A stretch of 64,000 nt of DNA. Origin: Paratinospora sagittata (taxonomy: Eukaryota > Streptophyta > Magnoliopsida > Ranunculales > Menispermaceae). Location of the stretch: positions 19,275,788 through 19,339,787 of the forward strand of contig CM069605.1 of assembly GCA_035771175.1 (NCBI GenBank). Direction: 5' to 3'. The translations under genes were made by a program, and so were the position numbers. Shown one piece after another: positions 34,194 through 45,113 of the stretch. Each line of letters begins with the position of its first letter. Within the stretch, counting starts at the first letter, position 1. The notes beneath the pieces are model-generated. The model did not search any database and had not been told where the DNA came from. It was given only the letters and a program-made list of their open reading frames with translations.

Positions 34194-35730
34194 TGATAAG
34201 TAGGTATTTAGTATATGTTTTAGGTAAATTTTATGGTGTTTAGTACATATATTAGGTTAGTTTACTATAAATTTGGTTATTTGATAGTTTAGTCAAGTTT
34301 TGGTGTTTTTGCAATATTTCGGTTTGGATTTTTATAGGTTAGTTCATGAGAGAATAAAAGCAACTCACTTAATATGCTTTGTTTTGTAGGTATTTTGATG
34401 AGTGGAAAGTCAATTTGGATGATAGAAACATGTACAAGATGTTGGAAGGAAGATATAAAAGGTCAAACCAAGTCAAGAAGGCATGAAAAAATGGCTAAGT
34501 CCATTAAAAAGAGCAGAAAAAAACAGTGAGTGGGTGTTGTGGCGCGAAGGAGCGGACAGAAAATAGAAACTGTGCGATCCTGAGATTTTTCAATATCTTG
34601 GGCTATACAACTCCGAATCAGATGCGGTTTGTTTCCATTTCTTCCTTACTTGAAATACTACAAGATGAGAGGGTTTTCAGGGGATATAGAGTGGAGAACA
34701 AGAGGAAAAATAGAGAGGAAGAAAGCAGAGGTGCGATAAAATTAGAAACCTTCTAATTTTGTTGCAGACTTTCCTAGTTCGACTTGGACTTTCTTATTGC
34801 GAGTTCCTATGGACTTGTGGCTCTATAAAGACCATTGTTTTAGGGTTTTCAAAGCATCAGATAGGGGAGAACAAAGGCAAGACGGCTAGGGTTTGGAAGC
34901 GAGGAGAAGATCAAGATTGAAAACATTAAAGATTTCTCTTACACTTCCCCTTCCTTCTACTTTGTTTCTCTGGTTTTAGATTTTTGTTCATCATGTTATT
35001 TCATGTTTTTATCTTTATACTTATGAACTAAATCTTCTATCTAGAGGTGTAGATTAATCCGAACATGATACTATGTTGTACGTTTTATTGTTTGAGCATT
35101 GTTAATGAAGTTTTCTAGTTTATTTATATTTTTCCGAGTTTAATGCTTTTGTTCCCTTGACCACGAGTTAGATGATTATATACTCGAGGTAGATGCTCCA
35201 GAAGAGGGTACCTTGGGTTGGAACAAGAAAAATATAACCTAGGCTATCATGAGACTCAAAAGGAGATCAAGAACCTTTGAAGTCGTTAAAAGGGAATCGC
35301 GAAACTTAATGAGTTATTATCATCTTAGGTTTTCATCGAAAAAGTAAAGCCAAGATGATAATAATATGCTATAGTGGGTGCTCCAAAAGAGGGAAATAGA
35401 AACGTTAGGATTTCTGACTTATAAATGAAAGAACTGATTTAATGATAAATATATATATATAAAGGCATAGTTGAGAGTAAGGTGACATCGAACCTCTAGA
35501 CCATTCTATCTCTAATTTTCTATCTATTTCTATTGCATGCTTAGTTTACTTTCTCTTTATTTAATTGTTTATTTATTTCACTTAATCACTCGAATATGAT
35601 TTTCTAGATAAAGTTAGGGTTAGTGAAACGATATTTAGTGTGAGTGTCAATCCTAGAGGACGACAACCCGATATCTTATCGGTTCTATATTATAACTTGA
35701 CACTGTGCGCTTGCGGTTTTGCACACAACA
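34194..35730 (+). repeat. Element B 3' LTR (1,537 bp)
   Basis: TGATAAGTAGG to GCACACAACA, TG...CA ends. TATA box CTCTATAAAG at 34821-34830. It is the reference for the rejoined 5' LTR of B. The sequence after it (GTGTT, 35731) would be the right target copy, but the left one is lost. Confidence 0.92.
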
Positions 35731-36243
35731 GTGTTTTTAGAACTTCTTTTTTTATCATTTGTAATCTTAATGTATTGTTCACTCTTTAGTCAACCGAGGC
35801 TATACCATATTGTTGTACGGCTTGTAACCACGCCCATAAGTTGGTTACAGTATGGCTTCTAGCAAAACCTTTATGTTGGTTAGCGTGTACGGCTTCTAGC
35901 CAAGCCCTTATATTGGTTAGTTTATACGGCTTCTAGTCACGCCCGTAAGTTGACTAGTGTGCACGACTTCTAGTCATGCCCGTAACTTGACCAAAAAATA
36001 GTAGATTGAAAAATCTTTATCGTGGGTGGTTAGGTAGCGGAGTAGGTTCAAGGGGAACTGAGTTCAAGGGGAATCGAACCACTATAAATTGTTGTCTTCA
36101 TTTATTTTTCCTGCAATTCATTATTTGGCTTGTTACCTATTGCGCATATATTTTGTTTAAATTAATTAATCGAAAAGTATTGCAAAAATCCGCCAAGTCC
36201 AATTCACCCCCTCCCCCTCTTGGACTATAATACTGGGCTAACA
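35731..36243 (+). repeat. Copia-type LTR, 3' fragment with 37-bp tandem repeats
   Basis: It ends with AATTCACCCCCTCCCCCTCT, then TGGACT and GGGCTAACA (36243), the form of SIRE-like LTR ends; the copia LTRs at 42932 and 58871 end with the closely similar CAATTCACC...CCTCTTGGGTGGACCA. Five units of about 37 bp (TACGGCTTCTAGTCACGCCC, then GTAAGTTGACTAGTG) run from about 35812 to 35995. The 5' part is missing; the fragment abuts the 3' LTR of B. Confidence 0.65.
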
Positions 36244-36245
36244 AG

Positions 36246-37064
36246 CCCGACCCTCAACATGCAAATGAAGATCAAATTATGTGGCCTTCGTTGCCACAGT
36301 CTTGAATTCAGCCATCTTGGTCATCGACAAGGCTTGCCTAACTGCTGGCCTCAAGCCCATCATAAACTGCGTGATCCGATCCTCAAACGATTGTACTAGT
36401 CTAAGAGCATTGGTAGACAACTGTATGAACTTGATCTCATACTGGCGCACTATTATGGTGCCCTACTTGAGATTCATGAACTCAAACTTCTTCTTCTGCT
36501 TCTCCGTCACAGGGACATAGGCCTAAACAACTCCCAACTCTGAACTATACCACGGGTGCTCAACACAGATGTCCATTAATCACCAACATCACCCTCTAAC
36601 ATGTGGGAAGAACAAAACACCTGGGCCTCCTCATCGAGACTAAAAGTTTGTGCGATATTCTCCACATTCTTCGACTAATCCTCAGCCTTTCTCAGCTTTG
36701 CCCCTCCATAAAACTTCTCTGGCTTCATTTTCATGAATTTCTCCACCATCTTAATCTAATGGTCTGAGGGTCCCTTAGTTGAAGTAGGAGTAGGTGTGGG
36801 TGTAGCCTCAGCTTGTGGTGCAGCTGTTGGGGGCTCAACTACAACCCCAGCTCCACTAGTACCGGCCTCAACCCCACTAGCCCCTCCCTCCTGAGGTACA
36901 ACTGGAAGTGGCTGCAGCGTAGCAGCCTCTGCTCTCTTTAACAACTCCTGAATGTGAGCTGTCTGTGTGGCCATCTATATGGCCTGAAGTGCCATGAGGC
37001 GGCCTTGTGCAGCAACTAGCTCCTTCAACCTCTTTATCCGATCATCTTCCTCAGATGAATCCAT
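36246..37064 (-). pseudogene. gag, chromovirus C
   Basis: It starts MDSSEEDDRIKRLKELVAAQ (37064) and continues after an in-frame stop into a Pro/Ala/Thr-rich stretch, then MKPEKFYGGAKLRKAED, KKKFEFMNLK, RQYEIKFIQLSTNALRLV and FMMGLRPAVRQALSMTKMAE. The last part matches the gag motif GLRPDIRQALSV of element A. At least six stops or shifts. It lies downstream (minus strand) of the X4 LTR, so it belongs to an X-family element whose 3' part was lost where the copia LTR fragment begins (36243). Zinc knuckle and pol are absent. Confidence 0.8.
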
Positions 37065-37293
37065 GTGTGGTTTCTTAATCTTTTGCTTCTCCTCATCACA
37101 CTGAGAAGCACAACACAAACAACCAATTACACACAAGATTATCCAAGCAACACCCCTAAAGCCTCATAACTACCCATAATATGTAATACATACAAAAAAT
37201 AGGATAGTAAGGCTTTAAGCTATCAATCAAGCTTTTAAATCACCTAAAGGTCTCAACTCAATCATCATAGGCCAAATCACCTAAGTCCATTAT
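37065..37293. other. Leader region between X4 LTR and gag C
   Basis: Non-coding. Expected site of the primer binding site, but no tRNA-Met or tRNA-Asp match is visible, and the LTR lacks its last 18 or so bases here, so a small deletion probably removed the LTR edge and primer site. Confidence 0.5.
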
Positions 37294-37811
37294 CTGGACC
37301 ACCATCCCCCTCGGGTCGGCGTGTGGAATGCTGGGGCGGGACGCCTGGCATAGGCATCACCAACCATCCCACAACAAACACAAGGATGGTTGAAACCCTA
37401 TAAGCTTCAGCCAAGTACCATAAACAACACCTGTGGGTACCTATAACAGTTCCCAATATTCACAATACACATCCACAAATTCTAAAACAATAATAGTCTC
37501 CAAACTATACACATGATAGTCATCAACCAATCCATATACAGACCAACAAAGTCTAAGGTCAACATACCCTGACTCATCATCAAAAGTCTAGGCCCATGGC
37601 CATCACCATAAAAGTTATACAACCTCACCAACTAAGTTTAACATGAGTTATAAATTACATATGTACCCAAAATATACAAAAAGATATACACGTGTGATAC
37701 AAGACATCCACCGCATAAACAAAAATCTCTCCTACTCACATCAAGCATGTCCTAACTTTGCAGTGGCTAGGTCCTCATGCAAATGCAATGCCTTTGCCTT
37801 TATCCGAAGGA

Positions 37812-37853
37812 CCTGAAATGAAAGTGAGAGGGTGAGCCAACTATGCCCAATGA
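37812..37853 (-). promoter_or_regulatory. Splice-acceptor-like block in X4
   Basis: Minus strand: TCATTGGGCATAGTTGGCTC, then ACCCTCTCACTTTCATTTCA and GG. Confidence 0.5.
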
Positions 37854-39246
37854 ATAGTGTTTAATTATGTCATCAATTATACATCAGTAAAAACAATATA
37901 TGCATGAATGATGCGCAAGAGTATATGAAAACATATAACACATAGTATAACAAACATCCATCTACTATCATGCACAATCATCATCCATCCACCTTTTCAC
38001 ATCATTTCTCTATTGAATTGGACCCATCCTTTGGTCCTCCCATATTGGAGTACAGCTATTTCATCTTAATCATTCACCCTCATCCCATAAGTGTAATGAT
38101 CCTCCCTGGCGGGGTATTAGATACCTTACAGCCTTTGGGGTAGATTAGCCTCATCCAACCAAATCTCACACCTCTAGAGTATTTTAGTTTGGCTCTATCG
38201 TCTGTAGGGGTTCTCTTAATGAGTAGTCCCAACCTACGCAGTGATCTCTAGCACAAGCCTTCTAAATATTTAATGCATGCCAATTCATGACACTTTAAAC
38301 ACATGCAATTTTATACTAACCATTTCATGACTTTGAACATACAAGTATAATTTAATATGATTACATAAGTGATAAAACATAAGGAACAACTACTCCCAAC
38401 CAAGTCACACAAGCAATGTTATCTACACACGGATTTCACACCAATTCCAATCTAATCACGACCCTGAAGCGATATATCCAATAACATATAAGTCAATCCC
38501 TTGATCAACATCATATTCAACACATAAAACTCATACCCAACTTCCCAACATAGCCAAATGAATCCATTTATACCATGATTAATAATCCCTAACATATGGG
38601 TACCATTCATGCCCAATTTCAAGACCCAAGCCTACTACATAGCCTAAGTCTATTCATGATCATCAAGGTAAATGCATCATTCAACATTCAAACCGTGAAA
38701 GAGTGATCATAACACAAATCCCCAATTTAAGCCAATACATAGAATATGGCCCAATTTGAAAAAAAATCTTTACAATAGCGATTTTGGCCAATTTGTGCTA
38801 AACAACATGCTACACCATGGGAAAACCCAAATTAACATCATAATCCATCCAAGCATGTCAAAATAACCAACATAGGTCACATGCACTCCCATAGCACACC
38901 ATATATGGAACTTCATCAATTTCACCATGGAAATTAGGGGAAAAGCTTCCATTGAGCTCAAATCCATACTAGGAATCCATTTCCATACCATGCATTTCGG
39001 CCTCTAGTGTCACACCCTGGGTTGCACAGCGTGCCCCCTACCCAGGTACGGGCGCACCCCCTCGGGGCGAACGCCTAGCCATTATGGATCCATAATATTG
39101 TCCCATCTCGGCCAGCCACGCCACACAAGGACGCCGGTCACCGAGATCATTTATCCCCCTGCACAATCCACAGCACAGGGAGGGCCTCCCCCAAGTTCGA
39201 ACTCGCAACCTCTTCCTCATAAGGTTAGATTTCGCAACTTGAGTAT

Positions 39247-39257
39247 CCATTGAACCA
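39247..39257 (-). promoter_or_regulatory. Left A box (Pol III-like)
   Basis: TGGTTCAATGG on the minus strand fits the A-box consensus TRGYNNARNGG. Its B-box partner is at 39194-39204. It mirrors the right-hand pair. Confidence 0.55.
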
Positions 39258-39259
39258 TT

Positions 39260-39270
39260 TGGCTCAATGG
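39260..39270 (+). promoter_or_regulatory. Right A box (Pol III-like)
   Basis: TGGCTCAATGG fits TRGYNNARNGG and is followed by a B-box-like GAGTTCGAACT at 39313-39323. The two A boxes are two bases apart, back to back. Confidence 0.55.
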
Positions 39271-40320
39271 GTACTCAAGTTGCGAAATCTAACCTTATGA
39301 GGAAGAGGTTGCGAGTTCGAACTTGGGGGAGGCCCTATATTATTCATGGGAGTGTGAATAATATGGATAAATGATCTCGGTGTCCGGCGTCCTTGTGTGG
39401 CGTGGCTGGCCGAGATGGGACAATATTATGGATCCGCGTTCGCCCCGAGGGGGTGCGCCCGCACTTGGGTAGGGGGCACGTTGTGCAACCCAGGGTGTGA
39501 CATCTAGGGTTTCCATTAAAACCCTAACCTTGCACAACATCAAATCCAAAATCTTAAAGTGTAGAAAACATTCTATGGATGTAGGTCTAGGTCAAGGAAG
39601 GTTGTTTTCACCATTAGCAAGATCAAATGAGTACATGCAAACCCACCATAGGTTAGGAACACTTCTAAACCGCCATCCATGCCATTTCTTAGATCAAAAC
39701 AAAGCTCATATGCAAAAACCAAAGAGATTTTAGGAAAAAGAAAGGTAAATCACACATACCTTAGGAGACAATTGAGCTGAAATCCCCAAAAACCATAGCT
39801 CCTTCTTCTCCCCTCTTCTCCACCTCTTTCCCCTTTTTCTAAAGCCCTAAATGTGCAAATGTGTTGTCCAAATGATTTTACTTAAGCCAAATCACGAGCT
39901 GGGCCCACACACAAAATTTTTAAAAAATTGGATTTTGCCTAAGGAGTGCGTTCCTCAACCCAAAGAGAGCGCTCCTCCCTGTACTGAGACATTTTCTACT
40001 CTCGGTCTCGCGCAAGGAGCGCGCTTCTTCCCTTCCCAGAACAACACATATTTTTTGGCATAGGGGAGCGCCCTTCTCCCTACTGGGAGGGCTCCTCAGC
40101 TCTAATTCATCGTTTTTGGCTTTCTTTGACACCCTATGGTTCCGATCAATCCGAAACTTTTCATACACATTAAACAACTTAAAATAATGCGAAAACACTT
40201 AAACTAATACATACCAAACATCAAATACACATACATACACATCAAAACAAGCACATATAGTTTGGGCACAATGCAAATGGGTCATGGGCTAGACGAAAGA
40301 ACTTTTGAGGTATCACAATA

Positions 40321-41330
40321 CAACTACAAGAGGATGCTGGATATGGACCTGCTCCCCGAATCTTCGAACAAGCAACGGATGGCAACACCGAACAAATTAC
40401 TGCAGCTCCTTCCACTGGAACAGTCTTGTTGTTCAACCTGGAGTAGTTCTTCCAAGGCTTCGCAGGCTACATGATTGCGTCGATGGGGGCTTCAGTCCAG
40501 AGCATTTGTGGTCCTTCAGCCGCAGCAAGATCCAGCCAAGCATGAAATGGATCAAATTAGCATCCAGATTACAAAGGACAAGCGATTGTAGCAATGAAAA
40601 GCCTGACTCCAACGAAGCTTACAAGTGGCTTGAGGAGACTCGGAAGGCACTCGAAGCAATGGGAACAACAGACAATAGAAAAATTTCACTTGTCATTTAC
40701 CAATTGGTTGGAAATGCCAGTTCCTGGTGGAAGACTGTTAAGGCAGACCCTCGCGTGAACGTCACCACCATGACGTGGAAACAATTTGAAGCCTAGTTTA
40801 TAAATGAATACTTCCCGAATGCTGTCAAAAGGAAAAAAAAAGCAAGAGTTCGCAAAACTCTTCAAAGGAAGTATGACAGTTAGGGAATACACCGCCAAGT
40901 TCACAGTGCTCTCGATATTTTTTTTTTCTACCATCACTACAGGACGAAACAAAGCCAAAAAAATGTCAATGGTCTTAGGCCTGACATCCGGCAAGCCCTT
41001 GCCTTCCCAGAGGTCGACAATTTCAGAACTTTGGTGAGCATGGCCATCAACTACAAACAGGAAAAGCTTGAGCAAGAGCAGAGACACAACTGGGGAAAGT
41101 GAGTAAACACACTTGGACAATAGACTGGTAGGAAGATACCCTACTAGTCAAACCAGAATGCTTACTCTAGCATGGGTCACCCCCAAAGCCCTCAGCTCCA
41201 ATTCGCAGCACCTGCTCCAGCCTAGCAAGTTTTCCAGAAGAACCCCCCGCAACCGCCAACGCAAAAAAAGCCAAAGAAATGAAGGAAATCGACAACCTCC
41301 TCAGAACCAACAACAACAATAAAACCAAGT
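40321..41330 (+). pseudogene. gag, element F
   Basis: The N-terminal region is recognisable only in pieces (FFQGFAGYMIASMGA). The capsid-like part is clear: NEAYKWLEETRKALEAMG, VIYQLVGNASSWWKTVK, ADPRVNVTTMTWKQFEA, a stop, then FINEYFPNAVKR, and EFAKLFKGSMTVREYTAKF. It parallels element A gag motif by motif. An A-run at 40832-40842 and a T-run near 40920 are likely frameshift sites. A basic, Gln-rich linker (RNRQRKKSQRN, QNQQQQ) leads to the zinc knuckle. Confidence 0.85.
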
Positions 41331-41337
41331 TCGTACT

Positions 41338-41382
41338 TGTTCAAAGTGCGGCCAGCCTGACCACATCCAAAGGGATTGTCCT
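41338..41382 (+). pseudogene. gag CCHC zinc knuckle, element F
   Basis: CSKCGQPDHIQRDC fits CX2CX4HX4C exactly, the RNA-binding knuckle at the end of gag. It is intact as a motif, though the surrounding frame is broken. A Pro/Ala/Gln-rich linker to the protease follows. Confidence 0.92.
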
Positions 41383-41514
41383 CTACCTGCTCCTGTCCAA
41401 CCTAGAGCCCCAGTTGCACCCGTTCAACAAGCAGTTCCGGCAACTCCACCAGCACCAAGGCAGTAACAACCCCAAGGCTCTAGGTAGCAAGGACTTGCCT
41501 ACGTTGTTGCCGAC

Positions 41515-41890
41515 CAACCGGTGCTTGATAATAAAGAGGTGGAAGGTACCTTTGTCCTTTTTAATATGCCGATACATGTCATATTTGATTCTAGTTCAAC
41601 GCATTCTTTTATTGTTGCCCACGTACTCCCGAAATTAGGACTCCAAACAAAGATTACTCCTTTCATAGTCTGCGTATCCACGCCTATAGGGTCAGGTACT
41701 GAAACTAACCAATTATGTTATAGTTGTGAGCTTAGAATGTCGGATCATCTCTGAGTAGCAGATCTTCTGGTAATGGATTTCAATGGCTTCGATGTTATCC
41801 TGGGCATGGATTTGTTACCACCTTTACATGCCAGGATCGATTGTCAGAAAAAACAAGTCTTCTTAACGTTACCATTGATGGAAATAACTT
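41515..41890 (+). pseudogene. Aspartic protease, element F
   Basis: VEGTFVLFNMPIHVIFDSSS precedes THSFIVAHVLPKLGL: this is the retroviral-type protease active-site region. The usual DSG triad reads DSS, a Gly-to-Ser change expected to inactivate it. After a stop at 41752 the same region continues with VADLLVMDFNGFDVILGMDL, which contains the ILGMD flap-side motif. It would cut the polyprotein. Confidence 0.9.
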
Positions 41891-41951
41891 GAAAATTCAC
41901 AAGATCCATTGAAACGCTCACCATTCCACCGTATCCCTTATAAGTTCCAAA

Positions 41952-42931
41952 ATGCAAAAAATTTCGATACTTAATCAAGATGATGAAACAATAGAACCTA
42001 GTTACCCTTCGAACCTGAAAGATATTTTTATCGTCATGGAATATCCAACAGTGTTGTTAGATGATCTTCCAGGACTCCCACCTCCTCAGAAATTGGACTT
42101 TGAAATCAAGTTAATTCTGGGTACTAAAACAATTCTTTTTGTCAAGAAAATAGACGGTTCACTCTGACTTTGCATTGACTATAGGAAGCTGAACTATGTA
42201 ACGATCAAGAACATATATCCATTACCCCGAATTGAAAAATATATTCGACAAATTAAGAGGAGTGAAGTTCTTCTCAAAGATCGACCTTCGCTCGGGATAT
42301 CACCAACTCCAGGTTGAGGAGGCTGACATCCCAAAGACAACCTTCCGAACCAGATATGGTCATTACGAATTCACTACAAATGTGATTCAGCCTGTCTAAC
42401 ACGCCTGTGACTTTCAGGGATTTATTGAATTGCATCTTCAGGTCGTAACTAGATCATTTTGTCATCGTTTTTGTTGATGATATCAAGGTGTATTTTCCCA
42501 CGGAGGAACTCAATGAAACACACTTGCGAACTGTGCTCATCACCCTTCAGCAGCACCAACTCTATGAAAGCTAAGCAAGTGTGAGTTCTGGATGAATAAA
42601 GTCAAGTTCCTCAGCCATGAAGTGTCCCATGATGGAATTGAAGTAAACCCAACCAAAGTTGAAGCTACCCATAGTTGGAAGCAACCCACAAATGTCACCA
42701 AAATTAAAAGCTTCCTCGGATTAGCTTGGTATTATAGGCGATTCATCAAGGACTTTTCCAAACTCGCTGAACTGCTTACTCGGTTAACTCAAAATGACAC
42801 CCATTTCATTTGGTGTGAAGCCTGCGAATTAGCCTTTCACGAGCTCAAGAATAGGCTGACTTCCACACCTGTTCTAACCACTCCAAAGAATGGGATTGGC
42901 CACACGTTGTACACTGATGCATAACTCCAAG
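41952..42931 (+). pseudogene. Reverse transcriptase, element F
   Basis: It begins with YPSNLKDIF and LDDLPGLPPPQKLDFEI, then [39 protein letters not shown] and RTRYGHYEF. The MPFGLTNAPA region is unrecognisable through shifts (about 42365-42430). FVIVFVDDIKV carries the catalytic Asp pair. [40 protein letters not shown] and LTSTPVLTTPKNG follow. At least four frame changes. The last codons before 42932 are YTDA, a stop, then LQ, which is already the RNase H start. Confidence 0.92.
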
Positions 42932-43550
42932 TGTTAACCTATGCAGTTCATCACTTAGCTCGTCCCTAAATATACTCTGATAGAAGTATATTTTGATGAT
43001 CACAAGCAAAGTACTTTTCGGTGCTAAAATTGCGTGTATAAAGATTTCATCAAATTACCCAAGGAAAGCAAAAAGTCAAGGAACGACTCGATCAAGGAAC
43101 TCAAAGATCATATCTACTGATCAAGTTTGTTTCAATCAAAAGAACTTCAACAATCACATCCTGATTTCAATATCACTTCACTCAAACGCTTCAATCAAGC
43201 TTCATGTCTACATCTCTCGAACGCTTCAACATTCAAGTCATTCAACTCCGCAAAGCTCTTATTGAAGATCTCAAAATGAAGCATTGGATTTAACGGTTAT
43301 GAGAAACGGGAAATACACAAAGTATTTAAGGAATATCTTTTTCTAATCATTATTGCTCAAAATGTTTTTCAAAACCATGCATAAATCATCTACATATGCT
43401 TTTCTAATCTACATGTTTTGATTTCATGTTTTTACGGTATTTCAAATGATCTAATACTATATATTTAATTTGAAATCTATTGAGTTTTTATTTGCATTTA
43501 TCGTATATTTTATCGTGAGTCAAAACTATTTTTAAAGAGACTTTCAGAAT

Positions 43551-44225
43551 GCTAATGAAATAGCAGCGCTCTCCTAAACTTGATAAGTCAGGACGCGGAT
43601 TGTTCATTAGGACGTTGATAACGTTCAAGGTTGAATAGAACTGATTTATTAGGATTCTTACTTATGTAGTAGCGGCCTTTATTAGCCAGCCTCTGAAGTT
43701 GTCAGGAAGCTGACTCAACATCATCTCACTGAAAGATATCTTAACTTTTTCAAAGAACGTATCTTTGAGGACGCTGATCGTTATAAGTTGAACAATCTAT
43801 CAGGACGCTATCTGGATAGAAGCGCTCTCACCTTTAGGAATCAACTTAGCAACTTTCAGGATGCTGATTGTCCTTCAGTGTGCATGTATCTTTTTTTAAA
43901 ATGTTTTTAACTGGTAGGACGCTTACATAGTTGTAGCACCCTCATGTTTTGCTTTTATGTTTTAAACTGGCAGGACGGTTACTCGGATAGTAGGGCCCTC
44001 ATGTATTTAACTAATTTAAAACATAGCAGGACACTAACTGTGTATTAGCGCCCTCAAGGTTAAGTCATTTAAGTGTCAAAGTACGTGAGGACACTTGCGA
44101 GTAAGTAGCGCCCTCACTTAATTCTGCAGGACGCTTATACGTAATGGGCACCCTCAAGGAACAAAATGACAAAGTTGACATTATGCGTCAGGACGCAGAT
44201 TATGGAATCAGGACGCTAATTCAAC
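43551..44225 (+). repeat. Hairpin-module array in U3 of G1
   Basis: About eight modules of about 30 bp of the form AGGACGCT, 10-15 variable bases, AGCGCCCTC, plus several half modules with AGGACGCT only. The two halves are near-complementary, so each module can fold. They are separated by 30-90 bp of AT-rich DNA and lie upstream of the TATA box. Confidence 0.85.
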
Positions 44226-44396
44226 AACCGTCGCTGTTCGAACAAGTATGCTACGTAAGTTTACTTTTTCAGAACAGACCTTTGCAAAGAGTCCTTTTCA
44301 GACCTATTAGATATCGTCTCTGATACATATCATAAGTTTTTCTAAACTTTCATATTATTTGAACTTCAAATGTGTAACGACTATGTCCCACTAAGT

Positions 44397-44405
44397 CTAT
44401 AAATA
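44397..44405 (+). promoter_or_regulatory. TATA box of G1
   Basis: CTATAAATA within AAGTCTATAAATACCAG, conserved in G2 (60407-60415) and G3 (63217-63225). Confidence 0.7.
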
Positions 44406-45113
44406 CCAGAAATTAGGATCAAACAACTTGCCAATCACTTTGTGTTGTGCCAATACTTTTTGAAAGTTAGTCTGTATCAAAATGAATTTCATTTTCTAAT
44501 CTTTCAAAATATTTTTCACTGATACCTTTACGATTACAATAGATTTTCATATTGAGCTTCAATTATACTTTATCTTTGATAATCTATCTTTATTGGTATC
44601 TGCTTAAATTCTCGGCACTGATTCATATTTGGTATCATTCTTGTTGGAGATAGAATTTGAGAAATAGTTCAAGATATACAATTGTACTTGATTTCAGTAA
44701 TTGGTTAACTACTGATCAGAGAACCATAAGTTTTCATACCTATATTTTATATCTATTTTGAAAACTATCTGTGTCTATGTATACACTAGTCCTTCGATTA
44801 TCAACTTCAATGTTTTATGGCATTATATTATTTTCGAAGAAGAACTGATCTTCATAACACATCATTCATGTTTTTCGAAACTGCACTTGAGCAATACCGA
44901 ACATTGAAAGGTAAAGGACTGTAAGTGTATCTTCTCTTAGCATTACTTGTGCTTCATTTCTATATCTTGTAATGCTATATAATGTGCTTAATTGTAAAGT
45001 GTTCTACTTTGTTAGAACCAACATTATTTGAATTATAATTTGCTAGTGTGTTTTGGTGTGAAACAACGAGGACAAGTGGACGTGGTTCACTTAAGTGATT
45101 TTAGGTTTGAAAT

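Larger units (their letters stand above)
24727..35730 (+). mobile_element. Element B: Athila-like Ty3/gypsy element, no pol, plus strand
   Basis: A 5' LTR (24727-28621, interrupted by X2 and missing about its first 400 bp), a tRNA-Asp-type primer site (28628-28645), gag C-terminal remnants, an acidic ORF, the Athila-type conserved block (29917-29963), an internal purine tract, an inserted X3 LTR, and a complete 3' LTR (34194-35730). No protease, RT, RNase H or integrase is visible. The 5' end is lost where it meets the satellite at 24726, so no target duplication can be checked. Confidence 0.85.
39008..39502. mobile_element. Palindromic 495-bp element with TG...CA ends and divergent Pol III-type boxes
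   Basis: Two arms (39008-39257 and 39260-39502) are near-perfect inverted copies. It starts TGTCACACCCTGGG and ends CCCAGGGTGTGACA, with a perfect 5-bp target duplication TCTAG (39003-39007 and 39503-39507). At the centre two A-box-like sequences lie back to back (TGGTTCAATGG on minus, 39247-39257; TGGCTCAATGG on plus, 39260-39270). B-box-like GAGTTCGAACT-type sequences follow 42 bases out on each side (minus 39194-39204; plus 39313-39323). The spacing and sequences fit a tRNA-derived internal Pol III promoter. No ORF. It could be a head-to-head SINE-like or TRIM-like dimer that moved as one unit. I recognise no named family. Confidence 0.8.
37294..40317 (-). repeat. X4: 5' LTR of chromovirus C, with palindromic insertion
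   Basis: It runs from TGGACCACCATCCCC (edge truncated) to GAGGTATCACA (40317) and includes the splice-acceptor-like block (37812-37853). It is closest to X3. The 495-bp palindromic element interrupts it at 39008-39502. Near its 5' end (minus) it has four or five short GC-rich near-palindromes of the type GGAGCGCGCTCC (39941-40100). It is followed on its minus-strand downstream side by gag C, so this is a true 5' LTR. Confidence 0.85.

Noticed and set aside
36281..36520. Plus-strand ORF of 79 aa as a gene
   Set aside because: Antisense to the degenerate gag of chromovirus C (GLRPAVRQALSM on the minus strand).
39260..39330. A tRNA gene
   Set aside because: A- and B-box-like sequences are present, but I could not form acceptor and anticodon stems, and it lies in a mobile palindrome; treated as tRNA-derived promoter only.
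39008..39502. MITE or MULE foldback DNA transposon
   Set aside because: The target duplication is 5 bp and the ends are TG...CA; MULEs give 8-10 bp and hAT-type MITEs 8 bp duplications. A CACTA origin was not supported by the termini.
40686..41120. Minus-strand ORF of 144 aa
   Set aside because: Antisense to gag of element F, which has recognisable capsid motifs on the plus strand.
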